Below, one piece after another: positions 1 through 6,193 of a stretch of 8,036 bases of DNA. This DNA is from CAZMCT01 sp964564785 (GTDB taxonomy: Bacteria > Planctomycetota > Phycisphaerae > UBA1845 > Fen-1342). Location: NCBI GenBank assembly GCA_964564785.1, contig CAZMCT010000144.1, positions 1 to 8,036 on the forward strand, in the 5' to 3' direction. Numbering within the stretch: the first letter of the stretch is position 1; every line of letters starts with the position of its first letter. A program made the position numbers and the translations under genes. The notes under the pieces are model-generated. The model was not told the origin of the DNA and did not search any database. It saw only the letters and a list, made by a program, of their open reading frames with translations.

Positions 1-249
1 CGGGTGGCCCAGGAGCAGGAGCTCCTGGCGCGGAACCAGGCCGTGGCCCGCGGGGGGGTGGAGAAGGTCCAGGCCTACCTGGACACCCTGGTGGCGACGC
101 TCCGCCTGGTGGCGGCCCTGGGGGAGCTCCAGCGGGGCGAGGCGGCCGCGGACCGGCCGGAGGTCGCCGTCGCGGGCCGCAACGACGGCGCCGCGGCGTC
201 GATGGCCGAGGCCGCCGGGACGACAGGAGCACGCCATGGCACTCATTGA
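1..249 (+). CDS. C-terminal part of an unidentified protein upstream of the ABC ATPase
   Basis: The reading frame is open at the left window edge and ends at TGA 247-249, so only the last 82 codons are visible. The first half (about residues 2-45 of the fragment) is Leu/Ala/Glu/Gln-rich and looks helical (for example QELLARNQAVARGG, then LDTLVATLRLVAALGELQRG). The last 35 or so residues are Ala/Gly-rich and look disordered. Position and helical character would fit the tail of a TolC-like outer-membrane or HlyD-like adaptor component, which often precede MacB-type ATPase genes. No family motif is visible, so I leave the function open. Its stop codon lies 14 nt inside the next gene, which suggests the same operon. 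The GTG at position 4 is not supported as a start because no ribosome-binding site can be seen at the edge. Confidence 0.6.
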   Translation, partial: RVAQEQELLARNQAVARGGVEKVQAYLDTLVATLRLVAALGELQRGEAAADRPEVAVAGRNDGAAASMAEAAGTTGARHGTH

Positions 250-946
250 ATGCCGAAACCTGACGCGTTCGTACCGCAAGGGCGAGATCAAGATCACGCC
301 GCTGGCGGACCTGGACCTGGAGGTCGAGCAGGGCGATTTTCTGGCCCTGATGGGTCCGTCGGGCAGCGGCAAGACGACGCTGCTGAACCTGATCGCGGGG
401 ATCGACCGGCCGACATCGGGCTCGCTGAAGGTGAACGGGATCGAGCTGACGACGCTGTCGCGGTCGCAGCTCGCGGCCTGGCGCAGCGAATACATCGGCT
501 ACATCTTCCAGCTCTACAACCTGGTGCCGACGCTGACGGCGTACGAGAACATCGAGCTGCCGCTGCTGCTGCACAAGCTGACGCGGAGGGAGCGGCACCG
601 GAAGGTGGCGCTGGCGCTGGAACTGGTGGGGCTGGCGGACCGGCACGACCACTACCCGCGGCAGCTCTCGGGCGGGCAGGAGCAGCGTGTGGCGATCGCG
701 CGGGCGATCGTGACCGACCCGCGGATCGTGGTCGCGGACGAGCCGACCGGCGACCTCGACGCGCACGCGGCCGAAGCGGTGATGGATTTGCTGAGGCGGC
801 TGAACCGCGAGCTGGACAAGACGCTGATCATGGTGACACACGACGCGAAGTGCGCCGGGCATGCCAAGCATACCCTGCACCTGGAGAAGGGGCGGCTGGT
901 GGAGCGGACGAGCCGGGCGGCGGAGGTCAGCCATGCTGGCGCCTAG
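236..946 (+). CDS. ABC transporter ATP-binding protein, MacB/LolD type
   Basis: A complete 236-aa nucleotide-binding subunit that would bind and hydrolyse ATP on the cytoplasmic face to power the FtsX-like permeases encoded next to it. All motifs are present in order: Walker A GPSGSGKT (40-47), Q-loop Gln92 in FQLYNL, signature LSGGQ (144-148), Walker B IVVADEP with catalytic Glu169, D-loop GDLD (172-175) and the switch His202 in VTHD. Length and motif spacing match the LolD/MacB/FtsE family (about 220-240 aa). The ATG at 236 is preceded by AGGAG at 225-229 with 6 nt spacing. It overlaps the upstream gene and permease 1 by 14 nt each, so translation is probably coupled. The signature is followed by EQR rather than the commoner QQR, a mild variation. 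ATPase function is near certain; the substrate is unknown, and I do not assign lolD, macB or ftsE. Confidence 0.96.
   Translation: MALIECRNLTRSYRKGEIKITPLADLDLEVEQGDFLALMGPSGSGKTTLLNLIAGIDRPTSGSLKVNGIELTTLSRSQLAAWRSEYIGYIFQLYNLVPTLTAYENIELPLLLHKLTRRERHRKVALALELVGLADRHDHYPRQLSGGQEQRVAIARAIVTDPRIVVADEPTGDLDAHAAEAVMDLLRRLNRELDKTLIMVTHDAKCAGHAKHTLHLEKGRLVERTSRAAEVSHAGA
922..926 (+). promoter_or_regulatory. Ribosome-binding site fixing the permease 1 start
   Basis: GGAGG sits 6 nt before the ATG at 933. The reading frame of permease 1 stays open 24 codons further upstream to an ATG at 861. That extension is Arg-rich, lies inside the ATPase gene and has no family character. The Shine-Dalgarno match and the typical N-terminus support 933 as the start. 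Confidence 0.75.
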
Positions 947-2087
947 GTTTCTGCCGCTGGTTCTCAAGCAGGTGGTGCGAGCGCGGGCGCGGAGCGTGCT
1001 GACGGTCGCGGGCGTGACGGTGGCGATGTTCCTGTTCACGGGCGTGCAGGCGATGCAGAAGGGGGTGGAGCTGGCCACCGAGATCAACGCGCAGGACACC
1101 ACGCTGGTGGTGTACCGCAAGGACCGCTTCTGCCCGTTCGCCAGCCGCTTGCCGCAGTCGTATGCGGAGCAGATCGCGCGCATCCCGGGCGTGGTGAGCG
1201 TGGTGCCGATCCAGATCACGGTCACGAACTGCCGCACGTCGCTGGACGTGGTGACGTTCCGCGGAGTTCCGCAGGAGCCGTTCAAGGAAGCGTTCGCGCC
1301 GAGCTTCAAGGTGTTGTCCGGCTCGGTGGCGGACTGGGAGCGGCGGAGCGACGCCGTGCTGGTGGGCGAGACGCTCGCGAAGCGCCGCGGGCTGAAGGCC
1401 GGCGACCGCTTCTCGGCTGCGGGGATCACGGTCTACGTCGCGGGCGTCATTCATTCGGACGAGCCGCAACACGACAACGTGGCGTACACGCACCTCGAGT
1501 TCCTGCAATACGCCTCGGGCAGTCGGGCCGGCGGCATCGTCACGCAGTTCAACGTCAAGGTGACGGCCCCCGAGCAACTCGAGCCCGTGGCACGGGCGAT
1601 CGACGAAGCGTTCGCAGCGGCTCAGGAGCCCACGCACACGAGCCCGGAGAAGGCGTTCGTGGCGCGGGCGGCGTCCGACGTGATCGAGATCGTAGGCTTC
1701 ATGCGCTACCTGGGGTGGGGGTGCCTGCTGGCGGTGCTGGCGCTGGTGGCGAACGCGATCGTGCTGTCGGTGCAGGACCGGATCCGCGAGCACGCGGTGC
1801 TTCAGACGCTGGGATACCGGGGTGGGCTGATCGCGCGGCTGATCGTGAGCGAGGGGCTCGTGCTGAGCCTCGCGGGCGGCGCCGTGGGCTGCCTGCTGGC
1901 GGTCCTGCTGCTGGAATGGGGACACCTGGCGCTCTCCGTGGACGGGCTCAGCATTCCGTTCAGCGCCGCGCCGGCCGTGCTCGCGACGGGACTGGCGATC
2001 GCGGCGACGCTGGGCGTGGCAGCCGGGCTGGTGCCGGCGTGGCAGGCGGCCCGGCGGGAGATCGTGGCCTGTTTCCGGGCCGTGTAA
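933..2087 (+). CDS. ABC transporter permease, FtsX/MacB type (permease 1)
   Basis: A 384-aa inner-membrane permease of the MacB/LolCDE (type VII) class, which couples cytoplasmic ATP hydrolysis to movements of a periplasmic domain. Helix 1 spans about residues 22-40. A large periplasmic domain (about 41-260) follows, then three C-terminal helices (about 261-281, 303-328, 346-370). This is the standard four-helix MacB core plus FtsX layout. The coupling-helix stretch RIREHAVLQTLGYRG (283-297) closely matches the family's RxxExAxLxxLGxxxxxI motif, and PAWQAARREI near the end matches the usual PAxxAAR tail. Cys67 and Cys100 lie in the periplasmic domain and could form a disulfide. The start is ATG 933, overlapping the ATPase gene by 14 nt. 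It probably pairs with permease 2. The substrate is unknown. Confidence 0.93.
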   Translation: MLAPRFLPLVLKQVVRARARSVLTVAGVTVAMFLFTGVQAMQKGVELATEINAQDTTLVVYRKDRFCPFASRLPQSYAEQIARIPGVVSVVPIQITVTNCRTSLDVVTFRGVPQEPFKEAFAPSFKVLSGSVADWERRSDAVLVGETLAKRRGLKAGDRFSAAGITVYVAGVIHSDEPQHDNVAYTHLEFLQYASGSRAGGIVTQFNVKVTAPEQLEPVARAIDEAFAAAQEPTHTSPEKAFVARAASDVIEIVGFMRYLGWGCLLAVLALVANAIVLSVQDRIREHAVLQTLGYRGGLIARLIVSEGLVLSLAGGAVGCLLAVLLLEWGHLALSVDGLSIPFSAAPAVLATGLAIAATLGVAAGLVPAWQAARREIVACFRAV

Positions 2088-2126
2088 CCGCAGAGACGCA
2101 GAGGGCCGCCGCGGGCCGCGGAGAAG
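2085..2126 (+). repeat. Dispersed intergenic repeat motif (CCGCAGAGACGCAGAG type)
   Basis: TAACCGCAGAGACGCAGAG (2085-2103) begins with the stop codon of permease 1 itself. After a GC-rich palindromic stretch (GCCGCCGCGGGCCGCGG) it continues as a degenerate copy, CGGAGAAG. The unit CGCAGAG(A/G) is repeated. I recall this motif as a frequent intergenic sequence in genomes of several unrelated phyla; that is memory, not a search. No coding potential or known function is apparent. Confidence 0.55.
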
Positions 2127-2149
2127 ACTGAGTGAAGGGCAAGACCATC

Positions 2150-2296
2150 GTCATTCCGAGCGTAGCGCAGCGGAGGGAGGAATCTGGCTCCGGACGCAGG
2201 GGGCCCTCACCCGCGCGGGTTCAACGCGGCCCAGGTCTCTCTCATCCGCGGCCAGGTTCCTCGTCGCTCGCCTGCGGCGACCGCGTTCGGGATGAC
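2150..2296. repeat. 147-bp imperfect inverted-repeat element (GTCATTCCGAGCG type)
   Basis: The element starts GTCATTCCGAGCG and ends with the near-complement CGCGTTCGGGATGAC; 11 of the 13 outermost positions pair. The similarity runs inward: the left arm reads on through a run ending GAGGAATCTGGC, and the reverse complement of the right arm ends GAGGAACCTGGC, with short indels between. The arms are about 40 bp around a GC-rich centre of about 65 bp. I recall GTCATTCCGAGCG...GAGGAATCT as a widespread mobile or REP-like repeat in bacteria. No transposase is encoded and I see no clear target-site duplication. It separates permease 1 from permease 2 and ends 7 nt before the ribosome-binding site of permease 2. 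A transcript through it could fold into a long hairpin. Confidence 0.75.
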
Positions 2297-2303
2297 CATC
2301 CCC

Positions 2304-2309
2304 GGAGGG
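2304..2309 (+). promoter_or_regulatory. Ribosome-binding site of permease 2, next to the repeat element
   Basis: GGAGGG lies 4 nt upstream of ATG 2314 and only 7 nt after the end of the inverted-repeat element. A hairpin formed by the element in mRNA would stop just short of this site, so translation initiation should remain possible, although coupling to permease 1 is broken. Confidence 0.7.
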
Positions 2310-2313
2310 CGTC

Positions 2314-3483
2314 ATGAAGCTGCTGCCATTTGAATATGCGGTGCGGAATCTGGGTCGGTCGCCGGTGCGCCTGGCGGCGGCGGTGGGCGGCGCGGCGCTG
2401 GTCGTGGCGCTGGTGCTGGCCGCGGGCGGGTTCGTGCGCGGAATGGAGAAGAGCCTGGCGATCAGCGGCAGCCCGGAGAACGTGATCATCCTCGGCGCAG
2501 GTAGCGAAGAGAGCATCGAGCGCAGCCAGATCGGCGGCGCGACGGCGTCGCTGGTGGCCGCGAGTGTGCCCGGGATCCGCACGCGGCTGGGGGTGCCCTA
2601 CATCTCGCCCGAAGTGCACATGGCGACCGTGCTGAAGCCGGCCCCGGACGCCGCCGCCGAGTGGCCTGCGGTGCTCCGCGGCGTGACGCCGACCACGTTC
2701 CTCGTGCACCCGCAGGTGCGAATCGTGGCCGGCGCGGCGCCGCAACCCGGGAGCAGCGAGTTGCTCGTCGGGTCGCTGGCCCACACGCGGCTGGGCGTGC
2801 CGGCCGAGCGGCTCGCGGTCGGGCAGCAAGTGTGGTTCGACAATCACTACTGGACGATCAGCGGACGGTTCGAGGCGCCGCACACGGTGATGGATGCGGA
2901 GATCTGGGTGCCGCTGTCGGACCTGCAAATCGCGACCCGGCGCGACACGACCGTCTCGGCGGTGTTCGTCACGCTGGATGGTGCGGAGCTCGGCGACGTG
3001 CAGGCGTTCTGTGCCCAGCGGCTCGACCTGGAGCTGGTGGCAGTGAGCGAGGCGGGCTATTACGCCGGCCTGCTGCGGTTCTACCGGCCGGTGCGGGCGA
3101 TGGTGTGGGCGACGGCGCTGCTGATCGCGCTGGGGGGGCTGTTCGGCGGGCTGAACACGATGTACGCGGCGTTCGCGTCGCGGGTGCGCGAGCTGGGTGC
3201 GCTCCAGACGCTCGGGTTCGGGCGGCCGGCGCTCGTGGTGAGCTTCCTCCAGGAATCCCTGCTGGCGACGGCGGCCGGCGGGCTAGTGGCGGCGATCGCG
3301 GGGCTGGCGCTGCTGGACGGGGTAGCAGTGCGATTCTCGATGGGTGCCTTCGCGCTGGTGGTGGATGCGCCGGTGGTGATCGGCGGGCTGATGGCCGGGG
3401 CGGTGATCGCCATCGTGGGCGTCCTGCCGCCGCTGTACCGTTGTCTGCGGCTGCCGATCGTGGAGGCGTTGCGGACGGCGTGA
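2314..3483 (+). CDS. ABC transporter permease, FtsX/MacB type (permease 2)
   Basis: A 389-aa inner-membrane permease with the same architecture as permease 1: helix 1 at about 20-40, a periplasmic domain at about 41-260, then helices at about 262-285, 312-336 and 353-376. The coupling stretch RVRELGALQTLGFGR (290-304) is the FtsX-family signature and aligns with RIREHAVLQTLGYRG of permease 1. The C-terminus PIVEALRTA is the classical ending of MacB/LolC-like permeases. The N-terminus (FEYAVRNLGRSPVR) is also typical. The periplasmic domain differs strongly from that of permease 1, so the two probably form a heterodimer as LolC and LolE do, rather than being a recent duplicate. It lies 226 bp after permease 1 with a repeat element in between. 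It is expected to use the ATPase at 236-946, since no second ATPase is present. The substrate is unknown. Confidence 0.93.
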   Translation: MKLLPFEYAVRNLGRSPVRLAAAVGGAALVVALVLAAGGFVRGMEKSLAISGSPENVIILGAGSEESIERSQIGGATASLVAASVPGIRTRLGVPYISPEVHMATVLKPAPDAAAEWPAVLRGVTPTTFLVHPQVRIVAGAAPQPGSSELLVGSLAHTRLGVPAERLAVGQQVWFDNHYWTISGRFEAPHTVMDAEIWVPLSDLQIATRRDTTVSAVFVTLDGAELGDVQAFCAQRLDLELVAVSEAGYYAGLLRFYRPVRAMVWATALLIALGGLFGGLNTMYAAFASRVRELGALQTLGFGRPALVVSFLQESLLATAAGGLVAAIAGLALLDGVAVRFSMGAFALVVDAPVVIGGLMAGAVIAIVGVLPPLYRCLRLPIVEALRTA

Positions 3484-3490
3484 ACCGAGG

Positions 3491-3518
3491 GTTCAGCGAT
3501 CAGCGCTCAGCTCTCAGC
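3491..3518. repeat. Four tandem heptamers (consensus NNTCAGC)
   Basis: Just after the permease 2 stop codon the sequence reads GTTCAGC, GATCAGC, GCTCAGC, TCTCAGC without gaps: four 7-bp units sharing TCAGC and differing in the first two bases. Short CAGC-ending heptamer arrays are a familiar type of intergenic repeat in several bacterial groups (from memory). No function can be assigned. Confidence 0.6.
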
Positions 3519-3581
3519 CAGAGATGGCGTGGGCCATTCCTGTGCACAAGTGCCGAGTTGATGGGAGAGATTGAAGCAGGC

Positions 3582-3588
3582 AAGGAAA
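3582..3588 (+). promoter_or_regulatory. Ribosome-binding site deciding the lipoprotein start
   Basis: AAGGAAA lies 5 nt upstream of ATG 3594. An in-frame ATG at 3561 would add 11 residues (MGEIEAGKETP), which would put acidic residues before the signal peptide and has a weaker upstream context. Starting at 3594 gives a compact Lys/Arg-plus-hydrophobic lipoprotein signal. Confidence 0.6.
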
Positions 3589-3593
3589 CACCG

Positions 3594-4157
3594 ATGATTC
3601 AGAAGCGAGTTTCGGGACTTGTGGGATTCACCGCCTGGTTGCTGCTGGCGGCGGGCGGCGGCTGCGAGCGCAGCGCCCCGCAAGCCGGCGACCCTGGGAA
3701 CCAATCAGGCACTGAGCGGGCGGCGACCGCCGCGCTGCCTGCCGATCTGTTCGTGACCGTCGAGCCGCCCGGAGCCCGGCCGGTCGGCGAGGTGAAGCAG
3801 GGCCCCGCGGCCACCGGCGACATCGTCGTGCGCGGGCGGATCGGCGGCCGAACGGACCCGTTCGTGGCCGGTCGGGCGGTGTTCATGCTGGCGGACGCCG
3901 CCCTGCCCACGTGTGCGGAGCGGCACGGCGACGGGTGCCCGACGCCGTGGGACTACTGCTGCGAGCCGCGGGACAAGCTGATCGCGAACACGGCCACGAT
4001 CCAGGTGGTCGGGCCGGATGGTCAGCCGTTGCGGACCGACGTGGCCAACACGCACGGCCTGAAACCGACGGCCGAGGTGGTGGTGGTCGGAACGGTGCGG
4101 ACGCATGATGCGGGCGCGCTGGTCGTGGATGCGCGGCAGATCTGGGTGAAGCCGTAG
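3594..4157 (+). CDS. Putative lipoprotein with Cys-rich CPTPWDYCC motif, OB-fold-like
   Basis: A 187-aa predicted lipoprotein. Residues 1-23 form a signal peptide (MIQKR, then a hydrophobic run ending LLLAAGGG) followed by Cys24. The lipobox is Gly-rich and slightly off consensus at -3. Residues 25-50 look like a flexible linker. The core (about 74-187) is beta-rich and resembles a small OB-like barrel: VVRGRIG, then AVFMLAD, then TIQVVGPDG, then EVVVVGTVR, then ALVVDARQIWV. Inserted in it are four cysteines, C107, C115, C122 and C123, with CPTPWDYCCEP the most distinctive stretch; they suggest disulfides or a metal or heme site. I believe similar CPTPWDYCC proteins occur in Planctomycetota without assigned function, but this is recollection. 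It follows permease 2 by 110 bp and could be an accessory of the exporter or independent. Confidence 0.8.
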   Translation: MIQKRVSGLVGFTAWLLLAAGGGCERSAPQAGDPGNQSGTERAATAALPADLFVTVEPPGARPVGEVKQGPAATGDIVVRGRIGGRTDPFVAGRAVFMLADAALPTCAERHGDGCPTPWDYCCEPRDKLIANTATIQVVGPDGQPLRTDVANTHGLKPTAEVVVVGTVRTHDAGALVVDARQIWVKP

Positions 4158-4287
4158 GAGCCGCGAGCCGCGGCCGGAGCGGAAGCGACGAGGTTGCGGC
4201 TGCTCGGCTTATTCTCGCACTCGGCGGGTCGCTGGGGCGGCACGGTGCTGCTCGGCATCTGGACGCGCTTGCCGTATCATTCCCGCG
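4158..4287 (+). promoter_or_regulatory. 130-bp gap with GC-rich direct repeat and possible -10 element
   Basis: Immediately after the lipoprotein stop there are two adjacent GAGCCGC units (4158-4171). AGCCGC there could pair with GCGGCT at 4197-4202, or form a small 5-bp hairpin with 4170-4174. No T-run follows, so I do not call a terminator. Near the end, TATCAT at 4275-4280 resembles a sigma70 -10 box, but no convincing -35 is present. If used, transcription would start at or next to the ATG at 4288, giving a leaderless or very short-leader mRNA, which agrees with the absence of a clear Shine-Dalgarno sequence there. Nothing else is recognisable. Confidence 0.3.
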
Positions 4288-6066
4288 ATGTTCGAGGTCT
4301 ACACGGGTGCGCGGCCGGGCCGGCCACGCCTGCTGCTGTTGCTCTCGGCCGGCTTGCTGGCGGGTACGCTGGCGCTGGCTTGGGGCCAGGTCCGCTCGGC
4401 GCACGCCCTGGGGCCGGAGCGGCGGATTGGGGACACGCCCCTGCACGTGCGCTTGCCGAAGGGGTGGCGGGTGGACCCGCAGAACCCCCAGCGGTTCATA
4501 CTGCCCGTCGAGCGGGTCCACCGCCAGGCCGTTTTTCTCCGCAGTATTCACGTCGACTACTTTCGATTACCGGCTTTTCAACCGGTGGGCGAACTGCTCC
4601 AGCAGCCGGAGCTGAGCCCCACCGGCCAACTGGTCGGGCGGAGGGCCGCGAAACTGGGTCCGTACCCTGCGCTCGAGTTGCAAGAGGTCGGCGTGGTGCT
4701 CGCGGGCCGGCAGCCGGTGCAGGCTGCGACCGTGACGCGGTTGACCTGCCTTCCGCGCGGGCAGGTGATCCGCGTCGTTTATCGCGCGTTGGCCGATTTC
4801 GGCCAGGCGGACGAGTCGATCTTCGATGATTTCTGCCGCACGCTGCGGATCGAGGATCCCACCCTCGACCAGCCGGCGGAGACGTACCTGACGCGGGCGG
4901 CGGTGGCGCTCCCGCTCGAGCGCGACTGGACCGTCGTGGGGACGGACTTTGAACAGGTTCCGGGCGTGTTCATCGGCGGCAGCGGGGCGGCCGGGCCCGA
5001 CTGGTCGATGGGCGTGCTGCGCACCTGGCTGGGGACCGGCCGCACGCCACGCGACCTGCTGGCCGATCTGGCGGCCGAGCTCTGGTTACAGTGGGATCCG
5101 CAGGTGCAGGAACTGCAACGGCCCGACGGCGTGACGATCAGCGTGGTGCGGGATGACGGACGCGGGGCGGAGGAGCCGCGAATCGTGTCGGCGTGGCTGG
5201 TCGTGGCGGAGCCGGCGCGGGCGGCGCTGCTGCTCGTCTACGCGGCGCGGGAGGGGGCGGACGCGGCGGACGCGGTGGCAAAGCGGATTGCGACGGCCGT
5301 CGAGCTGGGGCAGCCGGCCGGCGCGCCGCAACTGGCCGCGGCGGAGCAGGCCGGGGCGGCGCTCGCGAGCGATCTGCGCAAGGAGGGGGCGGCGCCGCGC
5401 TGGGGGCGTGAGCCGGTTACGACGCGTTACGAGGCGCGTGGGCGCGATGAGGTGGTACTGGTGCAGCGCGCGGCGGAGAACCGCGACCCCGAAGCGGGCT
5501 ACCGCGGGCTGATCGTGCGGCGTACGGGCCGGCGCGAGGAACGGATCGATTGGCAGATTGACGGCCAGGCGGAGACGTATTCATGGACGGCGGATTTCCT
5601 GCGCGGAGAACTGCCGGTGCGCGTGATGGAGCGACGGCGTCGCGCGAGCGGGCCGGTCGAGCGGCAGGTGTTCGTGGCCGAGCAGCGGCAGCAGCGGTTC
5701 GCGTTCGAGCCGGGCGGCGCGTTTGTTCCGCCGCCGGTCGAGTCGGTGGCGAAGGGGTGGATCGCGCGGGGCCCGACCGACGCGGCGCTGATCGAGAACT
5801 CGAGTCTGGTCGGCCCGGGCACCCATCGGGTGCTGCTGCGACGCTTGCCGCCCGACGGTCCCCTGCCGCGGGTCCTCGTTCAGGTCGACTTCTGGCCCCT
5901 GGGTGCGATCGAGGCGTACGACGACGACCGGGCTGAGCCCCAGTACGAGATCTACCCGAGCGCGCGGTATCAGCGCGTGGCAACGCCCGATGGCGATGGC
6001 GCGCCGCCCTTCGGGGGGCCGCGGGGTCGTGCCGCAGAGCGAAGCGGGTCGCGGCGGCGGCCGTAG
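4288..6066 (+). CDS. Exported or membrane-anchored protein of unknown function, three modules
   Basis: A 592-aa protein I do not recognise. The N-terminus is basic (PGRPR) followed by a hydrophobic helix (about 15-33) and AHA at 38-40, so either a cleavable signal peptide cut after residue 40 or a membrane anchor; the remainder should be periplasmic. Module A (about 48-190) begins TPLHVRLPKGWRVD and ends IFDDFCRTLRI. Module B (about 203-342) begins AVALPLERDWTVVG and ends VAKRIATAVEL. Both have the outline of PsbP/DcrB-like domains (strand, Pro/Trp turn, long sheet, final helix), suggesting an internal duplication. Module C (about 373-565) is beta-rich with Trp/Arg-rich strands, and the last 25 or so residues are Gly/Arg-rich and look disordered. 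There is a single gene start at ATG 4288 and no clear ribosome-binding site. No catalytic motif is visible. A scaffold, chaperone or ligand-binding envelope role is possible but speculative. Confidence 0.85.
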   Translation: MFEVYTGARPGRPRLLLLLSAGLLAGTLALAWGQVRSAHALGPERRIGDTPLHVRLPKGWRVDPQNPQRFILPVERVHRQAVFLRSIHVDYFRLPAFQPVGELLQQPELSPTGQLVGRRAAKLGPYPALELQEVGVVLAGRQPVQAATVTRLTCLPRGQVIRVVYRALADFGQADESIFDDFCRTLRIEDPTLDQPAETYLTRAAVALPLERDWTVVGTDFEQVPGVFIGGSGAAGPDWSMGVLRTWLGTGRTPRDLLADLAAELWLQWDPQVQELQRPDGVTISVVRDDGRGAEEPRIVSAWLVVAEPARAALLLVYAAREGADAADAVAKRIATAVELGQPAGAPQLAAAEQAGAALASDLRKEGAAPRWGREPVTTRYEARGRDEVVLVQRAAENRDPEAGYRGLIVRRTGRREERIDWQIDGQAETYSWTADFLRGELPVRVMERRRRASGPVERQVFVAEQRQQRFAFEPGGAFVPPPVESVAKGWIARGPTDAALIENSSLVGPGTHRVLLRRLPPDGPLPRVLVQVDFWPLGAIEAYDDDRAEPQYEIYPSARYQRVATPDGDGAPPFGGPRGRAAERSGSRRRP

Positions 6067-6126
6067 GCGGGCGGTTTGAGGCGTGGGGGCGGGCTCGGTT
6101 CCCGGGGTTGCGGCGTGCTCGGCCCG

Positions 6127-6156
6127 TTGAGCGGACATTTATGGGCGGCTTACAAT
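6127..6156 (+). promoter_or_regulatory. Candidate sigma70-type promoter for the tandem kinase gene
   Basis: TTGAGC (6127-6132, 4 of 6 matches to TTGACA) is followed after 18 nt by TACAAT (6151-6156, 5 of 6 matches to TATAAT). Transcription would start around 6163, leaving a leader of about 30 nt before ATG 6194. It lies in a locally AT-richer patch (ACATTTATG...TTACAATT) within a very GC-rich gap, which makes it stand out. The rest of the 6067-6193 gap shows only a short CCCGG/CCGGG dyad (6165-6179). Confidence 0.45.
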
Positions 6157-6193
6157 TGCGGAGGCCCGGGCAGACCGGGTCACATGCGGTATT

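Noticed and set aside
16..27. Perfect 12-bp palindrome CAGGAGCTCCTG
   Set aside because: It lies inside the coding part of the left-edge gene (codons for QELL) with no paired copy or operator context; likely chance.
250..1002. 250-codon + strand frame within the ATPase gene
   Set aside because: Gly/Ala/Arg/Asp-rich translation without motifs, in a different frame from the ATPase, which has all ABC motifs.
927..1925. 332-codon open frame on the minus strand
   Set aside because: Antisense to permease 1, with low-complexity Arg/His/Gln composition; a shadow of high-GC coding.
2661..3593. N-terminal extension of the lipoprotein frame back to 2661
   Set aside because: The upstream part overlaps permease 2 in another frame and is compositionally shadow-like. 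The true start at 3594 has a ribosome-binding site and a signal peptide.
4194..4215. TTGCGG...TATTCT as a promoter
   Set aside because: The spacer is only about 10 nt, too short for a sigma70 promoter.
6165..6179. CCCGG/CCGGG dyad as a terminator
   Set aside because: The stem is only 5 bp, no T-run follows, and it lies downstream of the candidate promoter inside the kinase leader.
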